A stretch of DNA of 64,000 bases from Membranipora membranacea (taxonomy: Eukaryota; Bryozoa; Gymnolaemata; Cheilostomatida; Membraniporidae). Every line of letters starts with the position of its first letter. Position 1 is the stretch's first letter. Below are positions 25,601-36,375 of this stretch, piece by piece. Both the position numbers and the translations under genes were made by a program. The stretch lies in contig OU612065.1 of NCBI GenBank assembly GCA_914767715.1, forward strand, positions 17,546,001 to 17,610,000. Reading direction: 5' to 3'. The notes under the pieces were generated by a model. That model saw only the letters and a list, made by a program, of their open reading frames with translations. It was not told where the DNA came from and searched no databases.

Positions 25601-28600
25601 GACAACTTTTCATAAGCCAAAGTATAAAAAAAGCACACCAACAACAGCTATTTCACCAATAAAATCTACCACTAGGCGAGATTAATGGGATATTAAATCA
25701 TGCCAGGAAGACTTTAATTTCATTTTCATGATATGTTATAAGTGGCAGACAATCAAAGACCATATCCGACAATATCCCATGCTTTATAAAATTGGGAGCT
25801 TATAAGGAAACTCTCAACAACTTTGCCAACCGATTGATATCGATATCATTGCGGAGAGTAAAGTCATTTTTTATTCATTGTGTCATGACACCATCACATT
25901 TTGATAATTGTGTGAAATGACAATGGCACACAGTGTGCTCTGCATGTTATTATCACCATACTGACGTCAAAGTCATCACATGCTCCGCAAGTATATCAAA
26001 TATTGGACATTGTGTGCACGTGCTGTCAGCAATTTTCTTTGTCATAAATGGATTGCATTGCATTCCACAATGGATGACGACCTCGGTTTATTTTTAAGGA
26101 AAAAGTTAATACAATTTTCAGATTTAAGTTTCATAAATAAGGATAGTGATACTGGTGTCCTTTATTAATCAATCTGCATAATATAAGCAAATTTCGCTGT
26201 GTATGTCTACACAAAGGAGAAAGACTGAGACATTCTGGCCAACAACTGATTCAGCATCTTCGTAAGATTACACTAGTTGTTTTACATCCACATGACGTAA
26301 ACCGGTACCCCTATAATACCAGCATTGACGTTAGTTGACGAACATTAAGTCTGCCTGTGAGATGAGTCCTGTAAGTCAGTAACACATACCTCTAGTTGTA
26401 GTTCCAGTTGGGTCTTGAGATCAAAGTATGGTTTGGCTGTGGCTATGCTTCGCTTTTGCGATTTTTCTAGTTTATGTACTTTATTTTCTAGTTCCTGATA
26501 GGCTAGTGACTTCCGATGGTGCTCCAGCTCGCTTCTCATCTTCTCTTTCTCAGCGTCCATCATCTATAGAAAAGATGAGACGATATTAATATAATTATAT
26601 CGATCATCTCATACAATGAATGTCTAATAAAGGGTAGAGTGGTTTTCCTGTTGGAATAAAAGTCTTGCCAACCATCGTTTCAACCAAACCTCTTCCAGTT
26701 CTTTTCATCAGCTGCTCTTAACCCCTAGCACTCTCAGCTGAGATGAAAAACACAGTAGGAATATATCTCAAGCCTTTTTTTATCACTTTATAATGCTTGA
26801 CAAAATTCCTTACATTCCATTTGCTATCATCTCTCACACATAAGTACACCAAATTAATCACTGATATTATCATTATAAGCTAATTTCGACATCATCAGTC
26901 AGGCACTATGCAGCATTATACATGTTAATCCCGTTATTCAAGATATTCCTTTGATTGAAATGGGATTGTCTGATGTGAGCACTATTCTGTCTGAAACTAA
27001 TTTCCCCCAAAACGATGACTATCAAATTATCTTTGGAAGTCAACGATCACCTTTTTGATACTTTTTTTAACCAATTCGACTATCTGATTTTCTAGATAGG
27101 ATCACGCTGAGGTGATGAATGGTTCTTTTTATGAAATAACTGTAACCTACATCTTGATAAAAGGACTGAGCTAAAGAGTATTGGATTACACTAGCTAACA
27201 TAGCTGTTCTACTATCTATGCTGCCAAAAAAGTGAATGATTCATCAACCTTTACAATCCGTTCACTACTGCTCAGCCTCGGCTTGAGTATATCAATAAGC
27301 TTTGTGTCAATATGCTGTTATAATGAAAACACACAAGATATTGAATATCACTAAAACAAGAATTGTATACATTTGTAATGATTTCTGAAAGATGCTGAAT
27401 TACTATTGAACATTCTCAGCTGACCCAAATAGCATAATATGAGCAGCTAATAATTTGAATGCTTGGCTAAAAACTACACGTGTGCAGAACGAATCATCAC
27501 AGTACTGGTAACTCTATAACCAATGGACTCCCTCAATGATATGGCCTAGCGCTTGTGACTGTATTAGATACTCTAGTTATGCTGGTAATGATGATCCCTG
27601 CATTCGATAATTATACGACATAACATATAAATAATAGAAGGGATGACATCTATACTGCCTGAAACTAGTGTCATTTTCTACATATGGATTGTCTGTGAAT
27701 CCTCATTGCGCTTTGCAACAATCTAGCATTGATTTTCCTACCATAGGGAATTTGAGAGACAGACATCCCATTACCTTGATTGTCGAGTGATTGAGCATTT
27801 CTTGCCAGGCTTCGTCAAACTGGATGTCCTCTTCAGTTAGGCGCTGCTCAGCTAGTGTGATTGTTTCTTTGGCTGCTTTGTAAAAGCTACTGGCTCGGCG
27901 GAATTGAACTGCAGCTCTCTGCGTCTCTGATTGTGTCTAAAAAACAGAGGACAGCTATAAGAAAAGACATGACTCCTACATCCAAATCTGTGTGGAATTC
28001 ACCGGTACCCCCCAATAGTGTTCAGCAAACCAGGATCTTCCCCAAGCAGACCTGTCCGCAAGATTAATGGATTAATGGATTACTGTCAAGTAGCAAAATA
28101 ATAAATTGGTCGTCTGTCAATGCCCTGGGATTTTGAGTGGTTGATCATAACAAATGGGTCATTTTAATCCTCAGATTGTGAAATCTGGTCAGATAGAATC
28201 AAAAATAGAGTTAAATGATCTACGATATGACAGGAAATACAAATCATTTTGTTTACTCTGGTGGTTTCAGAGAGATATCAATTCTTGAATGGATATTAAT
28301 TTGTGGACAACAAGAATACACAAATTTAGTGATTCATACGTACAAGATGTTTACCAATAGAAGACATAAATGCCGGTTTAATAATAATCAAATGAGCATA
28401 AATGGATAAAACATTATACAAGAAAATGATACAAAGATTATGAGAATTATGTGACATGTATTGACAGACAATAGGAGCAAGCTCTACAGCGCAATATCAA
28501 TATTTGCGTCTAGGAGTGAATCTTCTACCTACCTTTTTGGCGTTTGCGAGTGTTTGATAATACGGCCTCGACCTCTCAATACTCCTCTTGTGTTTTTTCA

Positions 28601-29989
28601 ACAATATATTCAATGTGCGAGAGGAGTCTGATAAGGTTTGCCTAAATCTACCGCGAGCTTCCTGGAATGACAATGGAACACTTTTGTAAACAGAGAAGTA
28701 GTTTTAGGCCTATTGATTTTTTAGATTATGCCTCTTCAATAATGAGAGCAAGCTGGACTCAGAAGTTGAGAAGTGAGAAACATTGCCAACAGATTTAAGA
28801 TATTTCTAAATGGACCTTGGATCACAAGCACCAAGGCATTAATTCTGACTAGACTTGCATCGATTCAAACAAATTACATTTATCGATAAACTTACATCAA
28901 GTTCCTTTTCAAGCTTGTTAATCTCATCTGTAGCACCATTCATTCGCTCCAATTCCATCTAAAGATATAAGTAACAAAATATTATTGATGTTTATTATAA
29001 GCGGAGAACCTTAGCAGCTTGGCTTGACAGAGTTCATCCAGACAGGCTAGACCATATGATCTTACACGCAACAAGACACAATGTGTTCACTAGAATGTGG
29101 CAGAGCTTTCGTAAAAATGATGGCAATTGAATGTTTTTCACAATCACTGTAGCCTGTGCACAAATTGATAAGTAGTTCCATGCATTATTGTATATATCTA
29201 TATTCTGCTAATATCATCTAATAATGCGCTGAATATATATTTATATGACTGCATGTACAAGTGACTGTAGGTACGCATGGCATATCCCACACCTTGACCG
29301 ATCTATTAACCAAAACCAAAACAGACAGTTGAGTTATTTATAATTCGGTCCCTGTAAAAATCATGATAATCATGTAGGTCATTAGTGCATAATATGCATC
29401 TTTACTAGGATCAAACATGCTCCTTTTCTAATAATAATGTCAATGATCAACCAACCCACCATTATTTGGGGGATGGTTGGTTGGTAATATTCAATGATAT
29501 GACGGAAGATGAATTTAATGCATGGCATCAACAAGGCATGGTGGTATCCACTCATTGATGGCATTGGACTGGATGGTTGTTGGCATATAAATCATTGGGT
29601 ATGCTTCAAATCAAGACTAAGACACTACTACAATTTATCAGTTCAATTCAAGCAGGGAGAATGGAATTCCATTCTCCCTGATTCAAGTAAGCCACCATAC
29701 TGATTGAGTGTCAATCAGCATGGTAGCTAGTTACTCCTTGGTTTGATTAAAAAGGATACAAGACCACCAAGTAGGTAAAAGTCAAGTACATAATAATTAG
29801 TGTGTTTAGACTAACCAAGGAGGGCTCTTTTACTCCTTGCTTGAGCTAAGTTTGTTAGTTACTGTTAGTACAGTAGAGTATAACAAGTCAACTGTTCTGT
29901 TGTATACTAAAATATACTTCAAATCATATACATACCTGTATTCTTGGGTCTAAGCCATCATCAGCAGGTGTTTGGTAAATATCTGCCAT
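22604..29989 (-). CDS. SH3BP5: SH3 domain-binding protein 5 (Sab) family
   Basis: This family binds JNK and Btk SH3 domains and acts as a coiled-coil guanine-nucleotide exchange factor for Rab11. Seven coding exons in phase give 399 residues (human SH3BP5L is of similar length, SH3BP5 longer): 29936-29989, 28896-28958, 28533-28661, 27775-27936, 26390-26563, 24003-24192 and 22604-23031. The N-terminal two-thirds is a charged antiparallel coiled coil, with MELERMNGATDEINKLEKEL, KKHKRSIERSRPYYQ, RRASSFYKAAKETI, EAWQEMLNHST and KRSIATAKPYFDLK. The tail is acidic and serine-rich (DEDEEDLCRSRSST) as in the family. The start is the first ATG, opening MADIYQTPADD. Intron 1 holds several hairpin elements. 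Whether it is SH3BP5 or SH3BP5L cannot be said, since the ancestral invertebrate form precedes that split. Confidence 0.93.
29653..29680. repeat. 28-bp perfect palindrome
   Basis: CAGGGAGAATGGAA is followed directly by its reverse complement (centre GAATTC-like). It is in SH3BP5 intron 1. Confidence 0.9.
29694..29724. repeat. Hairpin, 14-bp arms with one mismatch
   Basis: ACCATACTGATTGA, three-base loop, TCAATCAGCATGGT. It lies 13 bp from the 28-bp palindrome. Confidence 0.8.
29733..29823. mobile_element. 91-bp MITE-like element with ACTCCTTGGTT ends
   Basis: It begins ACTCCTTGGTTT and ends AACCAAGGAGG. Element 36046-36130 has the same ends and similar length (85 bp). It lies in SH3BP5 intron 1. 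Confidence 0.6.
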
Positions 29990-30452
29990 TATGGATGTCA
30001 ATTTCTGTTTTCACAACCTACACTACTATAACTTCACCACCCTACTCCACAATCCACCTTCTGCAAATTGAATCAATCATAACATCTTGTACTTAGGTCT
30101 TGGCGCAGTCCCCTAGTAGGTCTACTTTGTGGTGAGAGCTGATTGGCCAAATCATCAAAGGCCATAAGGTCAAATTGGTCATATCTTAATAACACTAATC
30201 CTATGTCATTGAGGATAATTAAGACCATCCATTCCACAAAGGTATTTGTTAAATTATGGGTATAATTATTTTTTTGATGTTATTCTGTGCAGAATTAATT
30301 TTTAGAAGGTCTCCTTCTAGTGGTTTCACTTTGTGATTTGACTGTTACTTTCAGTGCACATACATTCACAACGCAGGAAGCCACGTCTCTTGAATGTAAT
30401 TCCTTGCTCGAAAACTGCAAGGACACCTTGTTTTTGCCTGTGAGCATTCATT
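29990..30452. promoter_or_regulatory. Shared upstream region of SH3BP5 and KDELR (divergent)
   Basis: Only 463 bp separate the two start codons, which face away from each other, so the region must hold both 5' UTRs and promoters. No TATA box was evident at a fixed place. Calling it a bidirectional promoter is inference from spacing. Confidence 0.55.
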
Positions 30453-31980
30453 ATGAATGCTTTCAGGTTGGTTGGGGACTTGTTCCATCTAGTGGGATTG
30501 GTTCTACTTGTCCTGAAGATATGGTCGACTAAATCAGTTGCTGGTAGGTTTTTAGTATTATATGAAAAATACATACAAACATTGTACATCAGTCAGTCAG
30601 GGATGCATACATACAATAACAATACAATAGATAGCAATAATAAACAATCAAACAGACAACTAACACAATGATCATGAATGATGATTGAGATTGCATGAGC
30701 GTGTAAACCTGTGAACTCTGCTAACTCTTGTTCTATTGGTGGTTTCCAATGCACATGTATCCCCTAAGTTAGGGGAGAGATCGTCTTGCGTGTGTGTAAT
30801 CAGTGACTGGGTGGGAGGGGATATGCCTGGTGTAATGCGGGAACATACAAGACAATTTTGAGGCCTAATGTTGTGTCGTCTGAAGTCTGAGCGCAGCCTA
30901 TACTGTCTCATCTGTTATGTGTTATGTGTTCATCGGACTGTGATGTGTGCATGGACTGACTGACCTAACTGATCTTAACCAACAACATAACAGTCATTAT
31001 GATAGCTTAGGCCTTTTGGTGCGTATCTCCAACCTGAATGCAAAATGTTCGTGTTTGCAATGTTACTGCCACAGTATGCTCCCTTAATTCAGAATTTCTA
31101 ATTGTAGGAATCTCTGGAAAGTCACAGTTTTTGTTGGCCCTTGTCTTCACCACCAGATATGTCGACCTGTTCACTAGCTTTGTATCCCCATACAACACGT
31201 TGATGAAAATCTTCTTTCTGATATTGGCCTGGACAACCGTATCGCTCATTTATGGAAAGTTCAAAGCAACATACCTGTCCATTACGGATACATTCAGGGT
31301 GGAATTCCTCATTGTTCCTTGTGGTGGACTTGCTTGTCTTGTTAATCATGACTATAGTCCAGTCGAGGTATGTTTATCATTGTCTATGAAAGCCATCAGG
31401 CCGTAAATTTATTTCCCCTTATAGATAGGCTGTCAATCAGACGTCAAAGTGATTAGAGCCGTAAGAAATTAAAATGCATACTAAAGAAGCTCAATATGAA
31501 GACTCGAGTATATATGCTATATAGGGTTAAGGTTTAGTGCAAGCTCCAAGTAGCTATAGCTTGGGTAGAATTTTTTTTTTACACTTTAATTGGCAGTCTA
31601 TTTCATTCATGTAGCAGAATGTATTCCGAATAGTGCCGGGCTTAAATCTATGCTAGACATGAAATAATCCAGGTTATCAAATTTTATTTTACTAGATTCT
31701 ATGGACATTCTCGATATACTTGGAAGCGGTCGCAATTTTACCTCAGCTGTTTATGATAAGTAAGACTGGAGAAGCTGAATCAATCACCACTCACTATCTC
31801 TTCTGCCTTGCCTGCTATCGTGCTCTGTATATACTCAACTGGATCTACAGGTTTTACACAGAGCACTACTTTGATCTCATTGCTGTCGTTGCTGGTGCAG
31901 TTCAGACAATCCTGTACGCTGATTTCGTCTATCTGTACATAACCAAAGGTAAGGGAAAATCTGAGTCGGGAGAAAGTTGA
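30453..31980 (+). CDS. KDELR: ER lumen protein-retaining receptor (KDEL receptor)
   Basis: Seven-helix Golgi receptor that returns escaped HDEL/KDEL proteins to the ER in COPI vesicles. Three coding exons (30453-30543, 31108-31367, 31696-31980) give 211 residues, against the family's usual 212. The N-terminus [20 protein letters not shown], then [69 protein letters not shown] and [11 protein letters not shown] all match the family closely. The tail after ITK is basic (KGKGK then SESGES), like the cytosolic lysine motif needed for COPI binding. An alternative splice from 31948/31949 to an acidic exon at 32285 is possible and is listed separately. It is divergent from SH3BP5. Confidence 0.95.
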
Positions 31981-31984
31981 TCTT

Positions 31985-32075
31985 AGGAGTTAGATTGCAA
32001 TCTAATTGACAGCCTATCTGTATATGAAAAGATTCTGTCAGCCAGATGGCTTTTATAGATTGCAATCTAACTCCT
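31985..32075. repeat. Perfect 19-bp-arm inverted repeat
   Basis: AGGAGTTAGATTGCAATCT at 31985-32003 and its exact complement at 32057-32075. Each arm itself contains the palindrome AGATTGCAATCT. It begins five bases after the KDELR stop codon. Confidence 0.85.
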
Positions 32076-32085
32076 TGTTAGACTA

Positions 32086-32115
32086 GAACAGGGAGTTTAG
32101 GACAAACTCCTGTTC
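32086..32115. repeat. Short hairpin after the KDELR stop
   Basis: GAACAGGGAGTTT faces AAACTCCTGTTC across about five bases. Confidence 0.7.
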
Positions 32116-32284
32116 CAAGCAAGACATTTATTATTTAAATGTGGAATTGTCCAATTTATATCAGGGAGTGGACAACTCCAAGAAGGATGGGGATTCTGTA
32201 TTATGAGGCAATCTGTCATAGCAATGAATTTTTGCATAGTAGCCATTACTTTGCAATCATTTTGAACTTAAAATCTTGCTGCAG

Positions 32285-32376
32285 AGGACTTACTGTTAGG
32301 TGATGATGAAAACTCTGGATCTGGAAGTGGAGCTAAGGAAAGTGGAGGGTCTGAGGAAGACGACAAATCTGAATAA
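32285..32376 (+). CDS. Candidate alternative last exon of KDELR (acidic tail)
   Basis: The sequence ACCAAAG|GTAAGG at 31948 is a good splice donor, and CTGCAG ending at 32284 a good acceptor. Joining them keeps phase and replaces the basic tail by 29 acidic, Ser/Gly-rich residues (EDLLGDDENSGSGSG then ESGGSEEDDKSE) and a stop, giving 231 residues. The low-complexity acidic tail is unlike known KDEL receptors, so this may be a minor isoform or a chance open frame in the 3' UTR. Confidence 0.4.
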
Positions 32377-33574
32377 TCAATCGATTCCCCCTAATTGTCA
32401 CCTCCTCCTGGTAACTCATTCATCCTCTCTTTCATCATTCTCCTCTGTGCTTCACTCAACTGTTATTCTATCTCTAGTACATTATCTCATATCTCTCCAA
32501 CATGTCTCTTCGTTCTTCATAAGATAACTAACATGACAAAGCACATGATTCCTAGTCACTAATGCGCTCTTCCGATTCTTTTACTGATCTGGTAGATTTT
32601 TCAACATCTGATTATGTTCTCTATTACAGTTTGGGTGAAAGGAGAAAGGCTAGTTCTACCATCTACAAACGATGATATCGTCTGAAGAACTGTCAAAACT
32701 CTAAATAAAGACAGATCATTATGATATTAACTCAATCAACCATACAATGCCTTAATTTAACAATGTCTCATCCATCCGTGTCACTTCGACTATGCATTTG
32801 AGAATTCTGTCTGTCTGGTGCTGGTTATTGTAGTCAGTCAGGGTGCTGTATTTATTCTAAACCCAAACCTCTTTTCTTGCCTGGGCACATGACCCCTATT
32901 TATTTTGTGAACTATTATTTATTCATGGAGCAATGTTACATTTATTATATTATTCATTATGTTGGAGCCACATAAAAGCAATCGATGATGAGCGACCTTT
33001 TCAGCCATAGTACTTTAGTAATATGAAAAATTAAAGTAAGAATAATATAGAAACCAGTCAGTACTATGAACCACAAAAGGATGTTTCCCATAATACATTC
33101 CGACTCAATGTCCATCACTAAATCATTGCGCCTAAATAATGAGCACATGCAAAGGAACTGGCTTTCAAAAGCCATTAAAATGTGTTCATTAGGTTCTTCA
33201 AAATGCCATCCTAGATCTTACAATAATATGTAATGCTCAAACACAGATATAAAGATGGTCTCCCACACTAATCGCTTACAAAGGTTGCCCAGTTTTGAGG
33301 ATGGCTTACACTAGGAAAGATAAGAGACCTATATATCTATGCTTGAGTGAAGGGTCTCCAATATAACAGTTCATAATCCATTATGAACTCTGGAGTCACA
33401 AAGGATACTTACCCTGTGGCAGTATGCTCATAATAATAATAGCTTTACTGGCCTAATCCATTTAGCAGGGTTTTTTTTTAGCATGAATCCATTGGAAGCA
33501 AAGCGCATACAAATATGGCATGCAAAATTTATTGGACAACTACTATAATACTGTTCATTCAATAAATACAAATC
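32377..33574. other. Tail-to-tail region between KDELR and NRBP
   Basis: It holds the KDELR 3' UTR, with AATAAA at 32704-32709, and the short NRBP 3' UTR, with a minus-strand AATAAA at 33528-33533 (42 nt past the stop). No gene was seen between. Confidence 0.6.
33528..33533 (-). terminator. Likely NRBP poly(A) signal
   Basis: AATAAA on the minus strand 42 nt past the NRBP stop codon. Confidence 0.6.
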
Positions 33575-35470
33575 TTATGCTGCTGATATTGGCTGCTGAG
33601 GAACCAGCTCTGGTGGCTTTTCTATTGAAGCTGCCATCAGTCTCGCTGAGTAGGCTCTTTGTTCCTCTTCGATTATGGCAGTTAGTTTTTCTTTATCTGC
33701 TTCATTGACTAGCCCATACTTGACCAACTCTTCAGTCATTGCTGTTGCAGAGTCATCATCCATAACGTCAGTAACCATCTGCCTATTTGTATTCACAAGT
33801 TTCAGGTTAAGTGTCATAGTGATGACACTCTCTGCATTAATTTCCATCTTACATGTCATCTCTGTACACATTCTCGGCTCAACCTCATCTGGCTCGGGTG
33901 TTTCTGATTTCTCAGAGCAGTCTATCTGATCTGGTGATACAGCTCTCGGCCTGGTTGGCTCCTTATTAGTTTTTGATCTGCTCTCCTCCCGGGATAAGAT
34001 AGGGTAGACACCATTTTTCACGTCCTCTACAAATTTCTCCAACTCCAGAGCAGCTGGTACTTGTGAAAATAACCAGTTCATAGGGTCACGTCCATCTGTC
34101 AAACAAGATCAGGTTATGGAACCATGAGGGCACAACTCTTTAAAAACATCAAGATGTCGAATCGAACAACATTACATTTGCGACTGATAATCCTCCACTA
34201 TCAGATTGTTCAAAATTTCTATTTTACCTGTAACAATAATATTCTCATAATTGCTACAGTCATGCCTTCTTTTTCATTTCACATTGTTTTTGCCACTAGG
34301 ACCTTTATTGAAAAGGTGTCTTAATTGAAATGATATTGACTGCCAATGAGAAAAATCGAGGCCCATTTTTATGTGTCCTAACATGAAGATCTCCTCTTAC
34401 GAGTGAGACTTACCAGTATGTTTGATTTCAGCTATAACAGCACTGGGTACTACTCTCATTGACTGCTGTAGTTCTTCTCTGATGTTCTCATTCGGTATCT
34501 TGCTAAGATAGTGTACAAATGAATGAGCAGCAACAAGCTTTAGTGCATGAATCTCAAAGAGTGCACGATGGAAGAGCAGCTCTCGTGCAGTTGGACGCTG
34601 TTCTGGGTCTTTGTTGAGACATACTGTCACAAATTGCTTTAGCAGCGGGTCTTCAATACTGTCCACAGCTTTCTGAATATTGTCACTCAAAACGGGGGCT
34701 TCTTTTCCATCACTTGAGAGCGGTAGCACCTTGGTTAGCATTCCTAGAGCACAGATACCAAACGAATAAATATCCACAGCAGAACTGACTTGGTTCGGCG
34801 TTTCATACTCTGGAGCTATGTAGTGCATGTTCTTGAGTTGTTTAGTACATGTCCGTACATGATTGTGAATGGCATCGGGAGCTACAGAGCTAATTTTTAT
34901 CAAGCCGTTGTGTTGGAGAAATATCATATCCAGGGTAAGATTGCCATGAATGATCGGAGGCTCACATCCATGCAGATAACTCAGCGCTGATAAGATTTGA
35001 GTTGTCCACCTCTTCCAGGTCTTGATAGACCTCTTAGGCGCCTTTATAAGGAAGTTCTTTAGAGAGCCTGATGACATGTATTCAGTTATGAAGATAATTC
35101 TTGGGTTAGGTGACTTGTTGTCAAACCAATATTTGTGCAGCTTGGCAATATTTGCATGTTCAAGATTGATCAGATTGTCAAATACTTGCTTAATCTCTTC
35201 TTGTTTGGCATTCAGCTTCTTTTTCTTTTCAGAAAACTGCACCTCATTCCATACCACTTCTACCCCCTCTTCAGTGTCCATAGCTAAGAAAGCTTGGTCA
35301 ATCCCAGGCACCTCCTGCTGCTGCACCTCTTCTTTTCTCTTTTGCCATCTTCCACAGGGAGACTCCTCTAATATCATCTCATCATCACTTTCACTATCAT
35401 GCTCAGCTTCATCATGTACATCTTGTGTGGCCTTTTCAATCTCTCCTCCTTCTTTCTCACCTGACATCAT
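33575..35470 (-). CDS. NRBP1: Nuclear receptor-binding protein (NRBP/MADM) pseudokinase
   Basis: Scaffold pseudokinase of the NRBP family, linked in other animals to ER-Golgi traffic, Rac and ubiquitin-ligase complexes. Two coding exons, 34414-35470 and 33575-34095, give 525 residues (human NRBP1 535). Conserved segments are ILEESPCGRWQKRKEEV, PGIDQAFLAMDTEEGVEVVW, IIFITEYMSSGSLKNFL, RWTTQILSALSYLHGCEPPI and IYSFGICALGML. It should be catalytically dead: the VAIK lysine position reads VVWNEV, the HRD loop reads IHGNLTLD, and DFG is replaced by ISSV. The chosen start is the ATG pair just after a plausible acceptor (TTTTCACAAACAG), opening MMSGEKEGG. The frame continues upstream only into probable intron. 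The kinase-like part is carried by a single exon. Confidence 0.95.
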
Positions 35471-36375
35471 GTACTGTTTGTGAAAATACTCAGTATAAGT
35501 TACAAGTTTAGACAAAATTATGACTTGGTCTTTCCCATTTCAGTGACCTGGTAAGTTGATTTATCACTGCCCAATGATATTGACTTCCAGTTTACCTGAC
35601 CAATCATATTGGGGTTAGCTAAATAAAAACCAATCAGATTTTGTGTTACAAGAACAGGATACAATATGGTGGATAGGTGCCCAACTTGAACGACTTTGCT
35701 GACAGTGCTCATCAATCCTTTAGTTTTCTTGGACATTCAAAGGTGAAAATGCTGACATGGTGATAATTCATTGAAAATTTGCTACAATGATACCTTCTCT
35801 ACTTGAGAACGTAACATTTTTGGATGACATCATTGCAGCAGCAAGTTATAGCTGAACTGGCATGCCACTTCAAAAATCAGTATATATTCTACTATTCTTA
35901 GTTCTATCCTTATTCTTATGTTGTAATGTATGTATGTTACATAGGATTGCACAACCAATCAATCACCAATGACTGGGGCCCTACAGTAATCATCACGGCT
36001 TGTAGTATAGCCTGTCATCTGGTTGTTTGGTCTTTTGTTTTGTTCACTCCTTGGTTTATGTATAGTATGTGACATTGAATTGATTGGGTGTAACTATAGT
36101 TTTACAAAAATGTTAATTGAACCAAGGAGTCCTTGATTGAATAGAATGACAGGTACAGTGTATGCAATCCCAGTGGTCGAGAGCTCGGTTAAAGAAAAAT
36201 AAGGCTTCAACACTTGGGCTTTTTTCCAATTAACTGACAATTGCTGCAATTGCAGCCTTTCCGTGTCTCCTCATGAGCTGCCATGCATGTTGTGTCAAAT
36301 ATTAAACTTCCTTACTTATAGGATTCTGAGTGACTGGTCTGTCAAGTCTTAAAGAGTGACTTGGAGATTCTCACC
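35471..36375. promoter_or_regulatory. Shared upstream region of NRBP and Ku70 (divergent)
   Basis: 905 bp separate the two start codons. The NRBP side likely includes a 5' UTR intron. An ACTCCTTGGTT-ended element sits at 36046-36130. A 72-codon frame at 35518-35736 has no protein-like character and is not called. Confidence 0.5.
36046..36130. mobile_element. 85-bp MITE-like element with ACTCCTTGGTT ends
   Basis: It begins ACTCCTTGGTTTA and ends TTGAACCAAGGAGT. Its ends match those of the 29733-29823 element, while the interiors differ. It lies in the NRBP/Ku70 promoter region. Confidence 0.65.

Noticed and set aside
33427-33480. Possible third SINE tail (ATAATAATAATAG followed by CTTTACTGGCC)
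   Set aside because: Only the tail-like repeat and a few bases resemble the two SINE copies, with no head or body.
35518-35736. 72-codon minus-strand frame upstream of NRBP
   Set aside because: It is not in phase through a plausible junction and not similar to NRBP N-termini. More likely promoter or 5' UTR.
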